The notes beneath the pieces were generated by a model. That model was not told the DNA's origin. It did not search any database and saw nothing but the letters and a program-made list of their open reading frames with translations. The position numbers and the translations under genes were made by a program. This document shows positions 56,764 to 64,000 of a stretch of DNA of 64,000 nucleotides, piece by piece. Positions within the stretch are counted from its first letter, which is position 1. Each line of letters begins with the position of its first letter. Source of the DNA: Hamadaea sp. (GTDB taxonomy: Bacteria > Actinomycetota > Actinomycetes > Mycobacteriales > Micromonosporaceae); NCBI RefSeq assembly GCF_013362815.1, contig NZ_JABFVK010000023.1, positions 1-64,000 of the forward strand. The letters are read 5' to 3'.

Positions 56764-58911
56764 ATGTGGGGAAGGTTCATCCAGCGATTCCGCTGGCCTG
56801 TCCTGCTCGTCGCAATCGGCGTGGTGATCGTCAGCGCGGTCTGGGGCACCGGCGTCTTCAGCAAGCTCACCGGCAGTGGTTTCGAGAATCGGGCGAGTGA
56901 GTCCTACCAGGCCACCGTCAAGATCAAAGAAGTCTTCGGGGACCAGAGCATCGATCTGATCGCGCTCTACACCGCGCCGGACGGCAAGCAGATCTCGGAC
57001 TACTCCGCCGCGGTCACGAGCACGCTGACCAACCTGAAGGCGAATCCCGAGGTGTCCGAGGTCATGTGGGACCCGAGCCGGATGACCTCGACCGACGGCC
57101 ACTCCACCTATGCCGCGATCCGTCTGCACGGCGACGATCAGGACGCCAAGCGCGAGATCTACGACGATCTGCGGCCGTCGCTCGACGTGCCCGGGGTGAC
57201 CACCGAGGTCGGCGGTGCGATCGCGTTCCTCAAGTCGGTCAACGCGCAGACCAGTGAGGACATCGCCTTCGCCGAGACCATCTCGATGCCGATTCTGTTG
57301 CTGTTGCTGCTGTTCATCTTCCGAGGGCTGGTCGCCGCCGTCACGCCGCTGATCGTCGGGGTGATCGCCACGCTCGGCGCATTCGCCGCGGTCCGGCTCA
57401 TCACTTACGCCACCGACGTCTCGGTCTTCGCGATCAACATCATCACCATCCTCGGTCTCGGCATGGCGATCGACTACGCGTTGTTCATCGTCAGCCGCTT
57501 CCGTGAAGAGCTCGCCGCCGGGCTCGACACACCCGCCGCGATCACGCGTACCCTCCAGACCGCTGGGCGCACCGTCCTGGTCTCGGGCCTCACCATCGTG
57601 CTCGCGCTTTCCTCACTGCTCGTGTTCCCCCAGGTCTTCCTGCGGTCCATGGGCTTCGGGGGGATGGCGGCCGTGGGCGTCGCCATGCTCGCGTCCCTCA
57701 CCGTCCTGCCCGCGTTTCTCGCGCTCCTCGGTCCGCGCATCAACGCGGGTCGTCTCCGATTTGGTACGCGTAAAGCAGCGACCGAATCCGCGAGTGAGGA
57801 ACGGGGAACCTGGGGCCGGTTGGCGCACAGTGTGATGAAGCGGCCGGTGGCGTACGCCGTCGCCGTGGCCGCGGTCCTCATCACCATCGCGTTGCCGGCG
57901 CTGCGCATCAACTTCGGCGGGTTCGACGAGCGGCTGCTGCCCCCGGATTCGACCGTACGCACGGTGAACGACCGGCTCGACTCGGGCTTCACCGGCGCCA
58001 CCACGGATTACCCGATTCAGATCCTGGCGACTGGCGACGCACCGAGCTCCTATGTGGACCAGATCCGGGCGGTCGACGGAGTGACCGGCGCGAACGTCGT
58101 GGCGACCAAGGACGGGGTCACCTTGATCACGGTCGACTACGACGGCGACCCGTCCGAGGCGGCCACCCGGGACATCGTCCGGGATCTGCGCGACCTCCCG
58201 CCCCCGGCCGGTACGCATACCCAGGTGTCGGGGCGCGCCGCGATGGATCTCGACCTGCTCGACAGCCTCGGCGAGCGACTGCCCTGGGCGGCGTTGGTCA
58301 TGGCGGGTGCGACGTTCCTGCTGCTGTTCCTGGCCTTCGGCTCGGTGGTGCTGCCGATCAAGGCGGTGGTGATGAACCTGATCTCCATCGGCGCGAGCTT
58401 CGGCGTGATCGTCTGGGGCTTCCAGGAGGGCCACCTGGCCGGGGCCATGGGCTTCACCAGCACCGGCTTCCTCGATCCGACCAACCTCGTGCTCATCCTG
58501 GTCATCCTGTTCGGGCTGGCCACCGACTACGAGGTGTTCCTGCTCTCCCGCATCCGGGAGGAGTGGGACGCCACCGGCGACAACACTCGGGCGGTGGCGC
58601 GGGGCGTACAGCACACGGGCGGGATCATCACCGCGGCCGCGCTGCTGCTGGCGATCGTGGTCGGCGGGTTCGCCACCGGCGAGATGGCCTTCGTGAAGAT
58701 GATGGGCGTCGGCATGCTCGTCGCGATCCTCGTCGACGCGACGCTGGTCCGGATGATCCTGGTACCGGCGACGATGCGGCTGCTCGGCCGGTTCAACTGG
58801 TGGGCGCCCGGTCCGCTGGGGGCGGTCTACCGGCGGTTCGGCATCAAACACGACGCCGCCGCGGCCACCCCCGATCCCACCGGCACCCGCGAAACCGTCC
58901 TGACCCGTTGA
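56764..58911 (+). CDS. MMPL/RND family transporter
   Basis: This 715-residue protein is an actinobacterial MMPL transporter: an N-terminal membrane segment, a periplasmic-type loop (~30-170), about six membrane segments including GLGMAIDYALFIVSRFREEL, a second loop, and a second bundle with FGLATDYEVFLLSRIREEW, a pseudo-twofold repeat typical of RND exporters. It should export a lipid or drug by proton exchange; the substrate is unknown. Its stop codon lies in the arm of a large palindrome. Confidence 0.93.
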   Translation: MWGRFIQRFRWPVLLVAIGVVIVSAVWGTGVFSKLTGSGFENRASESYQATVKIKEVFGDQSIDLIALYTAPDGKQISDYSAAVTSTLTNLKANPEVSEVMWDPSRMTSTDGHSTYAAIRLHGDDQDAKREIYDDLRPSLDVPGVTTEVGGAIAFLKSVNAQTSEDIAFAETISMPILLLLLLFIFRGLVAAVTPLIVGVIATLGAFAAVRLITYATDVSVFAINIITILGLGMAIDYALFIVSRFREELAAGLDTPAAITRTLQTAGRTVLVSGLTIVLALSSLLVFPQVFLRSMGFGGMAAVGVAMLASLTVLPAFLALLGPRINAGRLRFGTRKAATESASEERGTWGRLAHSVMKRPVAYAVAVAAVLITIALPALRINFGGFDERLLPPDSTVRTVNDRLDSGFTGATTDYPIQILATGDAPSSYVDQIRAVDGVTGANVVATKDGVTLITVDYDGDPSEAATRDIVRDLRDLPPPAGTHTQVSGRAAMDLDLLDSLGERLPWAALVMAGATFLLLFLAFGSVVLPIKAVVMNLISIGASFGVIVWGFQEGHLAGAMGFTSTGFLDPTNLVLILVILFGLATDYEVFLLSRIREEWDATGDNTRAVARGVQHTGGIITAAALLLAIVVGGFATGEMAFVKMMGVGMLVAILVDATLVRMILVPATMRLLGRFNWWAPGPLGAVYRRFGIKHDAAAATPDPTGTRETVLTR

Positions 58912-59048
58912 TCATGAACCCAGGGTCCCCTTTGATGGCGTGTCGCACCCTCTTTGGCCGTGATCAACCACGCGGCGGCGCCGCGTTGATCACGACCGAG
59001 GGTGCGCCGACACGCCGCCGGGTGGGACCCTGGGTTCATGATCAACGG
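58905..59048. repeat. 144-bp nested palindrome after the MMPL gene
   Basis: Outer arms of 25 bp are perfect (58905-58929 and 59024-59048). Inside, a 16-bp arm with a 3-nt bulge (58937-58952 with 58998-59016), CGTGATCAAC/GTTGATCACG (58959-58968 with 58985-58994) and CGCGGC/GCCGCG (centre) continue the fold. The MMPL stop codon is inside the left arm. Confidence 0.95.
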
Positions 59049-59065
59049 GGTGCGGGGACGGGCGT

Positions 59066-59071
59066 TACCGT
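59066..59071 (+). promoter_or_regulatory. -10 box of leaderless GNAT gene
   Basis: TACCGT ends 6 nt before the GTG at 59078. Confidence 0.4.
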
Positions 59072-59077
59072 TGTCGG

Positions 59078-59635
59078 GTGATTTTCGAGACCGAGCGCCT
59101 GATCGTCCGTGAGTGGCGCGACACCCCCGACGATCTCGACCGGGTCTTCGAGATCTACCGGCACGACGAGGTCACCCGCTGGATCGGGATGGAAGAACCG
59201 CTCAAGAGCCCGGACGAGGCGCGTACGGTCATGACTCGTTGGCAGGCCCGCTACGAGAAGAACGAGCACAAGTACGGCCCGTGGGCGATGGAGATCAAGG
59301 CGAGCGGGATCGTGGCCGGAACGGTGCTGCTCGGGCCGCTCCCGGAGCCGTCCGACGGGAGCGAGGGCCGGGGCGAGATCGAGGTCGGCTGGCACCTCCA
59401 TCCCGACTCCTGGGGGCACGGGTACGCGACCGAGGCCGCCCGCGGCGCACTGGAACTCGCGTTCGGCCGCTACGAGGTGCCCGAGGTGTACGCGGTGGCG
59501 TACCCCACGAACGAGCGATCGATCGCCGTCATGCAGCGGCTGGGCATGTCCCCCCGAGGATTGACTACTCGCTGGTACGGCCGGGAAGCGCAGTGTTACG
59601 TCACTCTGCCGAGGCAGCGGGCCGCATCGAATTGA
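59078..59635 (+). CDS. GNAT family N-acetyltransferase, RimJ-like
   Basis: The 185-residue protein has the RimJ/RimL-type start FETERLIVREWRD, an acceptor loop, the strand EIEVGWHLHPDSWGHGYATE with the acetyl-CoA loop and the end PTNERSIAVMQRLGM. It should acetylate a protein N-terminus or a small amine; the substrate cannot be named. Confidence 0.85.
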   Translation: MIFETERLIVREWRDTPDDLDRVFEIYRHDEVTRWIGMEEPLKSPDEARTVMTRWQARYEKNEHKYGPWAMEIKASGIVAGTVLLGPLPEPSDGSEGRGEIEVGWHLHPDSWGHGYATEAARGALELAFGRYEVPEVYAVAYPTNERSIAVMQRLGMSPRGLTTRWYGREAQCYVTLPRQRAASN

Positions 59636-59646
59636 TCTTGAACGGG

Positions 59647-59652
59647 TAGACT
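59647..59652 (+). promoter_or_regulatory. -10 box of leaderless dxr
   Basis: TAGACT ends 7 nt before the GTG at 59660 and favours it over the GTG at 59654. Confidence 0.5.
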
Positions 59653-59659
59653 CGTGCTT

Positions 59660-60862
59660 GTGAGCGAACCCCGCGCCATCGTCCTGCTCGGCTCGACCGG
59701 ATCGATCGGTACGCAGGCGATCGACATCGTCCGGGCGAACCCGGATCGGTTCCGGGTGGTCGGGATCGGCGCAGGAGGCGGCAACGTGGAGTTGCTGGCC
59801 GCGCAGGCGCTGTCGCTCGAGGTCGACGTCGTCGGGGTCGCCAAGGCCAGCGCCGTTCAAGATCTGCAGCTCGCCTTCTACGCCGAGGCCGCCCGCCGGG
59901 GGTACGCCACCGGTGAGTTCAAGATCCCGAAGATCCTCGCCGGTCCGCAGGCCATGGCCGAGCTGGCCGAATGGCCCGCCGACGTCGTGCTCAACGGGGT
60001 CGTGGGTTCGCTGGGACTCGCTCCGACGCTGGCCGCTCTGCGGGCTGGTCGCGTACTCGCGCTGGCTAACAAGGAGTCGCTCGTAGCTGGTGGGCCCCTC
60101 GTGCGTGCGGTAGCCGCGAAGGGGCAGATCGTGCCCGTGGACAGCGAGCATTCCGCGCTGGCCCAGTGCCTGCTGGCGGGTGACCGGGCCGAGGTCCGCA
60201 AGCTGATCCTCACGGCGAGCGGGGGCGCGTTCCGCGACCGCCGGCGCACCGAGCTGGCCGGCGTCACCTATGAAGAGGCGCTCAAGCACCCCACCTGGGA
60301 CATGGGACCGGTCGTCACGATCAACTCGGCGACCCTGGTGAACAAGGCGCTCGAAGTGATCGAGGCGCACGAGTTGTTCGACGTGAGCTACGACGACATC
60401 GAGGTCACGGTCCACCCGCAGTCGGTGATCCACTCCCTCGTCGAGTACGCGGACGGCTCGACCATCGCCCAGGCGAGCCCGCCGGACATGCACCTGCCGA
60501 TCGCGCTGGCCCTCGACTGGCCGCGTCGAGTCGCTGGAGCGGCCGCGCCGGTGGACTGGACGATGGCCCACAACTGGGAGTTCCGGCCCCTCGACACCGA
60601 GGCCTTCCCCGCGATCGAGCTGGCCAAGCAGGCCGGCCGCACCGGCCGCTGCCGGCCGGCGATCTTCAACGCGGCGAACGAGGAGTGCGTCGCAGCCTTC
60701 TCACAGGGACGACTGCCATTCTTGGCGATCGTGGACACGGTCGCCGAGGTCCTCGCCGACGCACCGGAACTCGACGAACCGGGTACCGTCGAGGACGTGC
60801 TCGCCGCCGAGGAGTGGGCACGCACTCGGGCGACCGAGCTGATCGTCGGGAAGGGTTCTTGA
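59660..60862 (+). CDS. dxr: 1-deoxy-D-xylulose-5-phosphate reductoisomerase
   Basis: Dxr makes 2-C-methyl-D-erythritol 4-phosphate with NADPH, the committed step of the MEP isoprenoid pathway. The 400-residue protein has [16 protein letters not shown] (NADPH), [38 protein letters not shown] and the C-terminal [12 protein letters not shown]. The stop overlaps rseP (TGATG); with ispG it forms the MEP cluster of actinobacteria. Confidence 0.97.
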   Translation: MSEPRAIVLLGSTGSIGTQAIDIVRANPDRFRVVGIGAGGGNVELLAAQALSLEVDVVGVAKASAVQDLQLAFYAEAARRGYATGEFKIPKILAGPQAMAELAEWPADVVLNGVVGSLGLAPTLAALRAGRVLALANKESLVAGGPLVRAVAAKGQIVPVDSEHSALAQCLLAGDRAEVRKLILTASGGAFRDRRRTELAGVTYEEALKHPTWDMGPVVTINSATLVNKALEVIEAHELFDVSYDDIEVTVHPQSVIHSLVEYADGSTIAQASPPDMHLPIALALDWPRRVAGAAAPVDWTMAHNWEFRPLDTEAFPAIELAKQAGRTGRCRPAIFNAANEECVAAFSQGRLPFLAIVDTVAEVLADAPELDEPGTVEDVLAAEEWARTRATELIVGKGS

Positions 60863-62097
60863 TGCTGATTCTGGGGATCGCCCTCGGCGCCTTGGCCATC
60901 CTGGTCTCGGTCTCGTTGCACGAGGCCGGGCACATGTTGACCGCCAAGATGTTCGGGATGAAGGTCACCCGCTACTTCATCGGCTTCGGCCCGACCCTGT
61001 GGTCGTTCAAGAAGGGCGAGACCGAGTACGGGATCAAGGGCATCCCGCTGGGCGGCTTCGTCAAGATCACCGGAATGACTCCGCAGGAGGAGGATGCCGA
61101 CGACCCGCGGGCGATGTGGCGTTACCCGGTCTGGAAGCGGACCATCGTCATGGTCGCCGGCTCAGTGGTGCACTTCATCCTGGCGTTCCTGATCTTCTGG
61201 TTCGTCGCGGCGAACTTCGCCCTGGCCAACCCCGACAACCCCGGGCCGAACGTGGCGGACCAGACCGCCTCGCCGGCGTACCTCACGGTGGCGCCGTGCG
61301 TGCAGAAGGATCTGAACACGCCGTGCACCACGACCGACGGCCCGGCGAAGGCGGCCGGGCTGCAGGACGGCGACTTGGTGACCCAGGTCGGCACGACGAC
61401 GATCACCAAGTACGGCGATCTGGTCACGGCCATCCGGGCGCTCGCTCCGGGTACGCCGACGCAGTTCACCTATGTCCGTGACGGGCAGACCCACACCACC
61501 ACGGTGACCCCGGCCGAGGCCCAGCGGCCGCCGATCGACGACGACAACGGCGAAGTCAAGAAGGTCGCCGCGATCGGCGTCGGAGTCGGCTACGACCCCA
61601 GCAAGCCCAAGACCGTCGAGTACAACGCCATCGAGGCCCTGCCGGTGGCCGGCGACCAGATGAAGGCCGCCGCGACCGGCGTCGTGACCTCGATCAAGAA
61701 CCTGCCCAACAAGATCCCCGGCCTGATCGACGCGATCGGGGGCGGTCAGCGCGACGCCGACAGCCCGGTCAGCGTGGTCGGTGCGAGCCGGCTCACCGGC
61801 GAAGCGATCGAACGCGGGTTCTGGGAGATCGCCCTGCTGATCATCGCGGGGCTGAACTTCTTCGTCGGCGTCTTCAACTTGTTGCCGCTGCTCCCGCTGG
61901 ACGGCGGCCACATCGCGATCGCCTGGTTCGAGCGCGCGCGGTCGTGGCTGTACGCGCGGCTCGGCAAGCGTGACCCAGGTCGCGTGGACTACTACAAGCT
62001 GATGCCCCTGACGTACGCCGTAATCTTGGTGTTCGGTGCGTTCACCCTGCTGACCGTCACCGCTGACGTCGTCAATCCCATCACGATCTTCAAGTGA
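60862..62097 (+). CDS. rseP: site-2 protease, RseP/Rip1 family
   Basis: The enzyme cuts regulatory proteins inside the membrane. The 411-residue protein has the zinc motif HEAGH at residues 20-24, a [13 protein letters not shown] loop, a PDZ domain (~155-240, with [16 protein letters not shown]) and a C-terminal LPLDGGH with the third ligand. Anti-sigma-factor or cell-envelope targets are likely. It is coupled to dxr and 7 bp from ispG. Confidence 0.95.
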   Translation: MLILGIALGALAILVSVSLHEAGHMLTAKMFGMKVTRYFIGFGPTLWSFKKGETEYGIKGIPLGGFVKITGMTPQEEDADDPRAMWRYPVWKRTIVMVAGSVVHFILAFLIFWFVAANFALANPDNPGPNVADQTASPAYLTVAPCVQKDLNTPCTTTDGPAKAAGLQDGDLVTQVGTTTITKYGDLVTAIRALAPGTPTQFTYVRDGQTHTTTVTPAEAQRPPIDDDNGEVKKVAAIGVGVGYDPSKPKTVEYNAIEALPVAGDQMKAAATGVVTSIKNLPNKIPGLIDAIGGGQRDADSPVSVVGASRLTGEAIERGFWEIALLIIAGLNFFVGVFNLLPLLPLDGGHIAIAWFERARSWLYARLGKRDPGRVDYYKLMPLTYAVILVFGAFTLLTVTADVVNPITIFK

Positions 62098-62104
62098 GAG
62101 AGCT

Positions 62105-63274
62105 GTGACCGCGATCAACCTCGGTATGCCGGCAACTCCTCCGCCCGCCCTAGCTCCCCGTCGCCAGAGCCGTCAGATCATGGTCGGTTCGGTGCCGGTC
62201 GGCGGTGGCGCGCCGGTCAGCGTGCAGTCCATGACGACCACGCTGACCGCCGACGTCAACGCCACCCTGCAGCAGATCGCCCAGCTCACGACGAGCGGCT
62301 GCCAGATCGTCCGGGTCGCGGTGCCCAGCCAGGACGACGTCGAGGCGCTCCCCGCGATCGCCAAGAAGTCGCAGATCCCGGTCATCGCCGACATCCACTT
62401 CCAGCCCAAATACGTGTTCGCCGCGATCGACGCGGGCTGCGCCGCCGTACGCGTGAACCCGGGCAACATCCGTCAGTTCGACGACAAGGTGAAGGAGATC
62501 GCCAAGGCGGCCTCCGACGCGGGCGTGCCGATCCGGATCGGCGTGAACGCGGGCTCCCTCGACAAGCGGCTGCTCGAGAAGTACGGCAAAGCCACCGCCG
62601 AGGCCCTGGTCGAAAGCGCGCTGTGGGAGTGCTCGCTGTTCGAGGAGCACGGCTTCCGGGACATCAAGATCAGTGTGAAGCACAACGACCCGGTCGTCAT
62701 GATCCGGGCGTACCGGCAGCTGGCGGAGCAGTGCGACTATCCGCTGCACCTCGGCGTGACCGAGGCCGGACCGGCGTTCCAGGGCACGATCAAGTCGGCG
62801 GTCGCCTTCGGCGCGCTGCTCGCCGAAGGGGTCGGTGACACGATCCGGGTCTCGCTCTCGGCCCCGCCGGTCGAGGAAGTCAAGGTCGGCCACGCCATCC
62901 TGGAGTCGCTGGGGCTGAAGGAGCGCGGTCTGGAGATCGTCTCCTGCCCGTCCTGCGGCCGCGCCCAGGTCGACGTGTACACCCTGGCCGAGCAGGTCAC
63001 CGCAGCTCTCGAGGGCTTCCCGGCTCCGCTGCGCGTCGCCGTCATGGGCTGCGTCGTGAACGGCCCGGGGGAGGCTCGCGAGGCCGACCTCGGAGTCGCC
63101 TCCGGCAACGGCAAGGGCCAGATCTTCGTCAAGGGTGAGGTCATCAAGACCGTGCCCGAGTCGCAGATCGTCGAGACCCTGGTGGAGGAGGCGCTGAAGC
63201 TCTCCGTCCAGATGGGCGTCGAGCTCCCCGACGAGCTCCGCGAACTCGCCGGACCGGTAGTTTCCGTCCACTGA
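62105..63274 (+). CDS. ispG: 4-hydroxy-3-methylbut-2-enyl-diphosphate synthase
   Basis: IspG (GcpE) converts MEcPP to HMBPP with a [4Fe-4S] cluster. The 389-residue protein has [29 protein letters not shown], the cluster cysteines in [11 protein letters not shown] and [19 protein letters not shown]. It completes the dxr-rseP-ispG operon. Confidence 0.97.
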   Translation: MTAINLGMPATPPPALAPRRQSRQIMVGSVPVGGGAPVSVQSMTTTLTADVNATLQQIAQLTTSGCQIVRVAVPSQDDVEALPAIAKKSQIPVIADIHFQPKYVFAAIDAGCAAVRVNPGNIRQFDDKVKEIAKAASDAGVPIRIGVNAGSLDKRLLEKYGKATAEALVESALWECSLFEEHGFRDIKISVKHNDPVVMIRAYRQLAEQCDYPLHLGVTEAGPAFQGTIKSAVAFGALLAEGVGDTIRVSLSAPPVEEVKVGHAILESLGLKERGLEIVSCPSCGRAQVDVYTLAEQVTAALEGFPAPLRVAVMGCVVNGPGEAREADLGVASGNGKGQIFVKGEVIKTVPESQIVETLVEEALKLSVQMGVELPDELRELAGPVVSVH

Positions 63275-63281
63275 CGTCCCA

Positions 63282-63333
63282 TGATCAGCGGAGAGATCGT
63301 GGGGTCATAGCACCGCGAAAACTCCGATGATCA
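63282..63333. repeat. imperfect inverted repeat after ispG
   Basis: TGATCAGCGGAG (63282-63293) pairs with CTCCGATGATCA (63322-63333) with one mismatch. It lies just ahead of the terminator and resembles the GATCA-based repeats elsewhere in the window. Confidence 0.75.
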
Positions 63334-63342
63334 TGACACTCA

Positions 63343-63379
63343 GCGAAGAACCCCGCTCCACTCGAGCGGGGTTCTTCGC
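63343..63379. terminator. bidirectional terminator between ispG and the PadR gene
   Basis: A perfect 16-bp stem (63343-63358 with 63364-63379, GCGAAGAACCCCGCTC on the left) has a 5-nt loop. Confidence 0.9.
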
Positions 63380-63386
63380 GTCGGGC

Positions 63387-64000
63387 TTACTCCTCCGCGA
63401 GGATCGCGTAGAGCTTCCGGCGCGTCTCGTTGAGGATCTCCAGGGCGCGGGCGCGCTGCTCCGGCGTACCGGTGGCACCCACCTGGTGCAGGGCCTGCAT
63501 GATCCCGAATCCGGCCTGACGGAAGTCCTGAGCCTCGCTGACCTCGTCGGCCGTGAACTCCTGCCACGGGGCGCGGTTGGTCTCGGCCTCGGCCGCGGTG
63601 CGGCCCGCCTCGGTCAGGGCGTAGCTCTTGCGGCCGCCCGATTCGGTGACCTCGACCAGGCCTTCGTCTTCCAGCAGCTGCAGGGTCGGGTACACCGAGC
63701 CCGGTGACGGCCGCCAGACGCCGCCGGTGCGGGTCTCCAGCTCGGAGATCATCTCGTAGCCGTGCATGGGACGCTCGGCGAGCAGGCCCAGGATCGCGGC
63801 GCGGACGTTGCCACGGCGTCCTCGGCCTCGACCGCCGCCGCGGCGACCGTGCGGTCCCGGCCCGAATCCGGGGCCGAAGCCCGGCATGGGCGGGAAGCCC
63901 GGCCGGCCGCCGAAGGCGAACTGCCGGTGCTCATGGTCATGGTGCGCGTGATGCGCTTCGCGAAGTCGTTCGCGCAGTTCTCGAGGGATGCGGTTCCTCA
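63387..64000 (-). CDS. PadR family transcriptional regulator, partial at the right edge
   Basis: The PadR winged helix (RGNVRAAILGLLAERPMHGY, EMISELETRTGGVWRPSPGS, VYPTLQLLEDEGLVEV) is complete and followed by a C-terminal helix (RALEILNETRRKLYAILAE). An ATG at 63887 could start a 166-residue protein, but it has no ribosome-binding site, and the frame stays open to the window edge through a Gly/Pro/Phe run, a His-rich patch (AHHAHHDHEH) and an IPRELRERLRE helix. The true start therefore probably lies beyond position 64000. The His patch could bind a metal. The target is unknown. Confidence 0.8.
   Translation of the reverse strand, partial: RNRIPRELRERLREAHHAHHDHEHRQFAFGGRPGFPPMPGFGPGFGPGPHGRRGGGRGRGRRGNVRAAILGLLAERPMHGYEMISELETRTGGVWRPSPGSVYPTLQLLEDEGLVEVTESGGRKSYALTEAGRTAAEAETNRAPWQEFTADEVSEAQDFRQAGFGIMQALHQVGATGTPEQRARALEILNETRRKLYAILAEE

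Overview
The window reads as chromosomal DNA of a high-GC actinobacterium, most likely of the family Micromonosporaceae (inference). The grounds are GC-rich codon use with many GTG/TTG starts, the actinobacterial order dxr-rseP-ispG, rpsB-tsf-pyrH-frr-cdsA-rlmN and amt-glnK-glnD, short actinobacterial families (DUF2469, DUF2631, DUF3515, DUF5925) and DivIVA-type growth proteins. No rRNA, tRNA, CRISPR array, insertion sequence or prophage was seen. It is a housekeeping region with small accessory islands and many intergenic palindromes.

Layout. 0.1-2.7 kb: a leftward Lrp-like/DUF3515 pair, then thiL, a GNAT acetyltransferase and convergent rpmB. 2.8-6.8 kb: a FakA-like DAK protein and recG, separated by a perfect 74-bp tandem duplication with nested ATGA overlaps. 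6.8-8.4 kb: an LPXTG surface protein on the minus strand, between recG and rsmD. 8.6-13.7 kb: rsmD-coaD, a coiled-coil division protein, yceD-rpmF-plsX-rnc-mutM. 13.7-15.3 kb: three minus-strand genes (a small membrane protein, a spherulation-family-4-like protein, a CAP-domain protein). 15.6-23.4 kb: a small coiled-coil protein, smc, a HAD phosphatase, an AAA ATPase divergent from ftsY, and an APH-type kinase. 23.5-27.6 kb: the nitrogen operon amt-glnK-glnD behind a GlnR-box-like site. 27.9-32.3 kb: ffh, a secreted SGNH lipase, a VapBC-type toxin-antitoxin pair and an amidohydrolase. 32.4-37.9 kb: proS, two DUF402 proteins, rpsP-khpA-rimM-trmD and rplS. 38.1-46.9 kb: two tandem signal peptidases, an aminotransferase, an M23 peptidase, rnhB-DUF2469, and the leftward yraN-comM-dprA operon that ends in a triplicated hairpin. 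47.1-53.7 kb: rpsB-tsf-pyrH-frr-cdsA-rlmN and a four-repeat DivIVA-like protein. 53.8-58.9 kb: DUF2631, a metallo-beta-lactamase/Rieske fusion, and a TetR regulator divergent from an MMPL transporter. 59-64 kb: a GNAT, the isoprenoid cluster dxr-rseP-ispG, and a PadR regulator that runs off the right edge.

Most genes serve translation (ribosomal proteins, factors, tRNA/rRNA modification), membrane and secretion functions (SRP, FtsY, signal peptidases, site-2 protease, phospholipid and isoprenoid synthesis), DNA repair and chromosome structure (recG, mutM, rnhB, dprA, smc) and nitrogen sensing. Two points of genome style stand out. At least 13 genes have a TANNNT box 6-8 nt before the start codon, which suggests leaderless mRNAs. 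The gaps between operons are filled with long inverted repeats, several of which belong to one recurring family built around GATCA(C/G)GG and GGTCGAATC.
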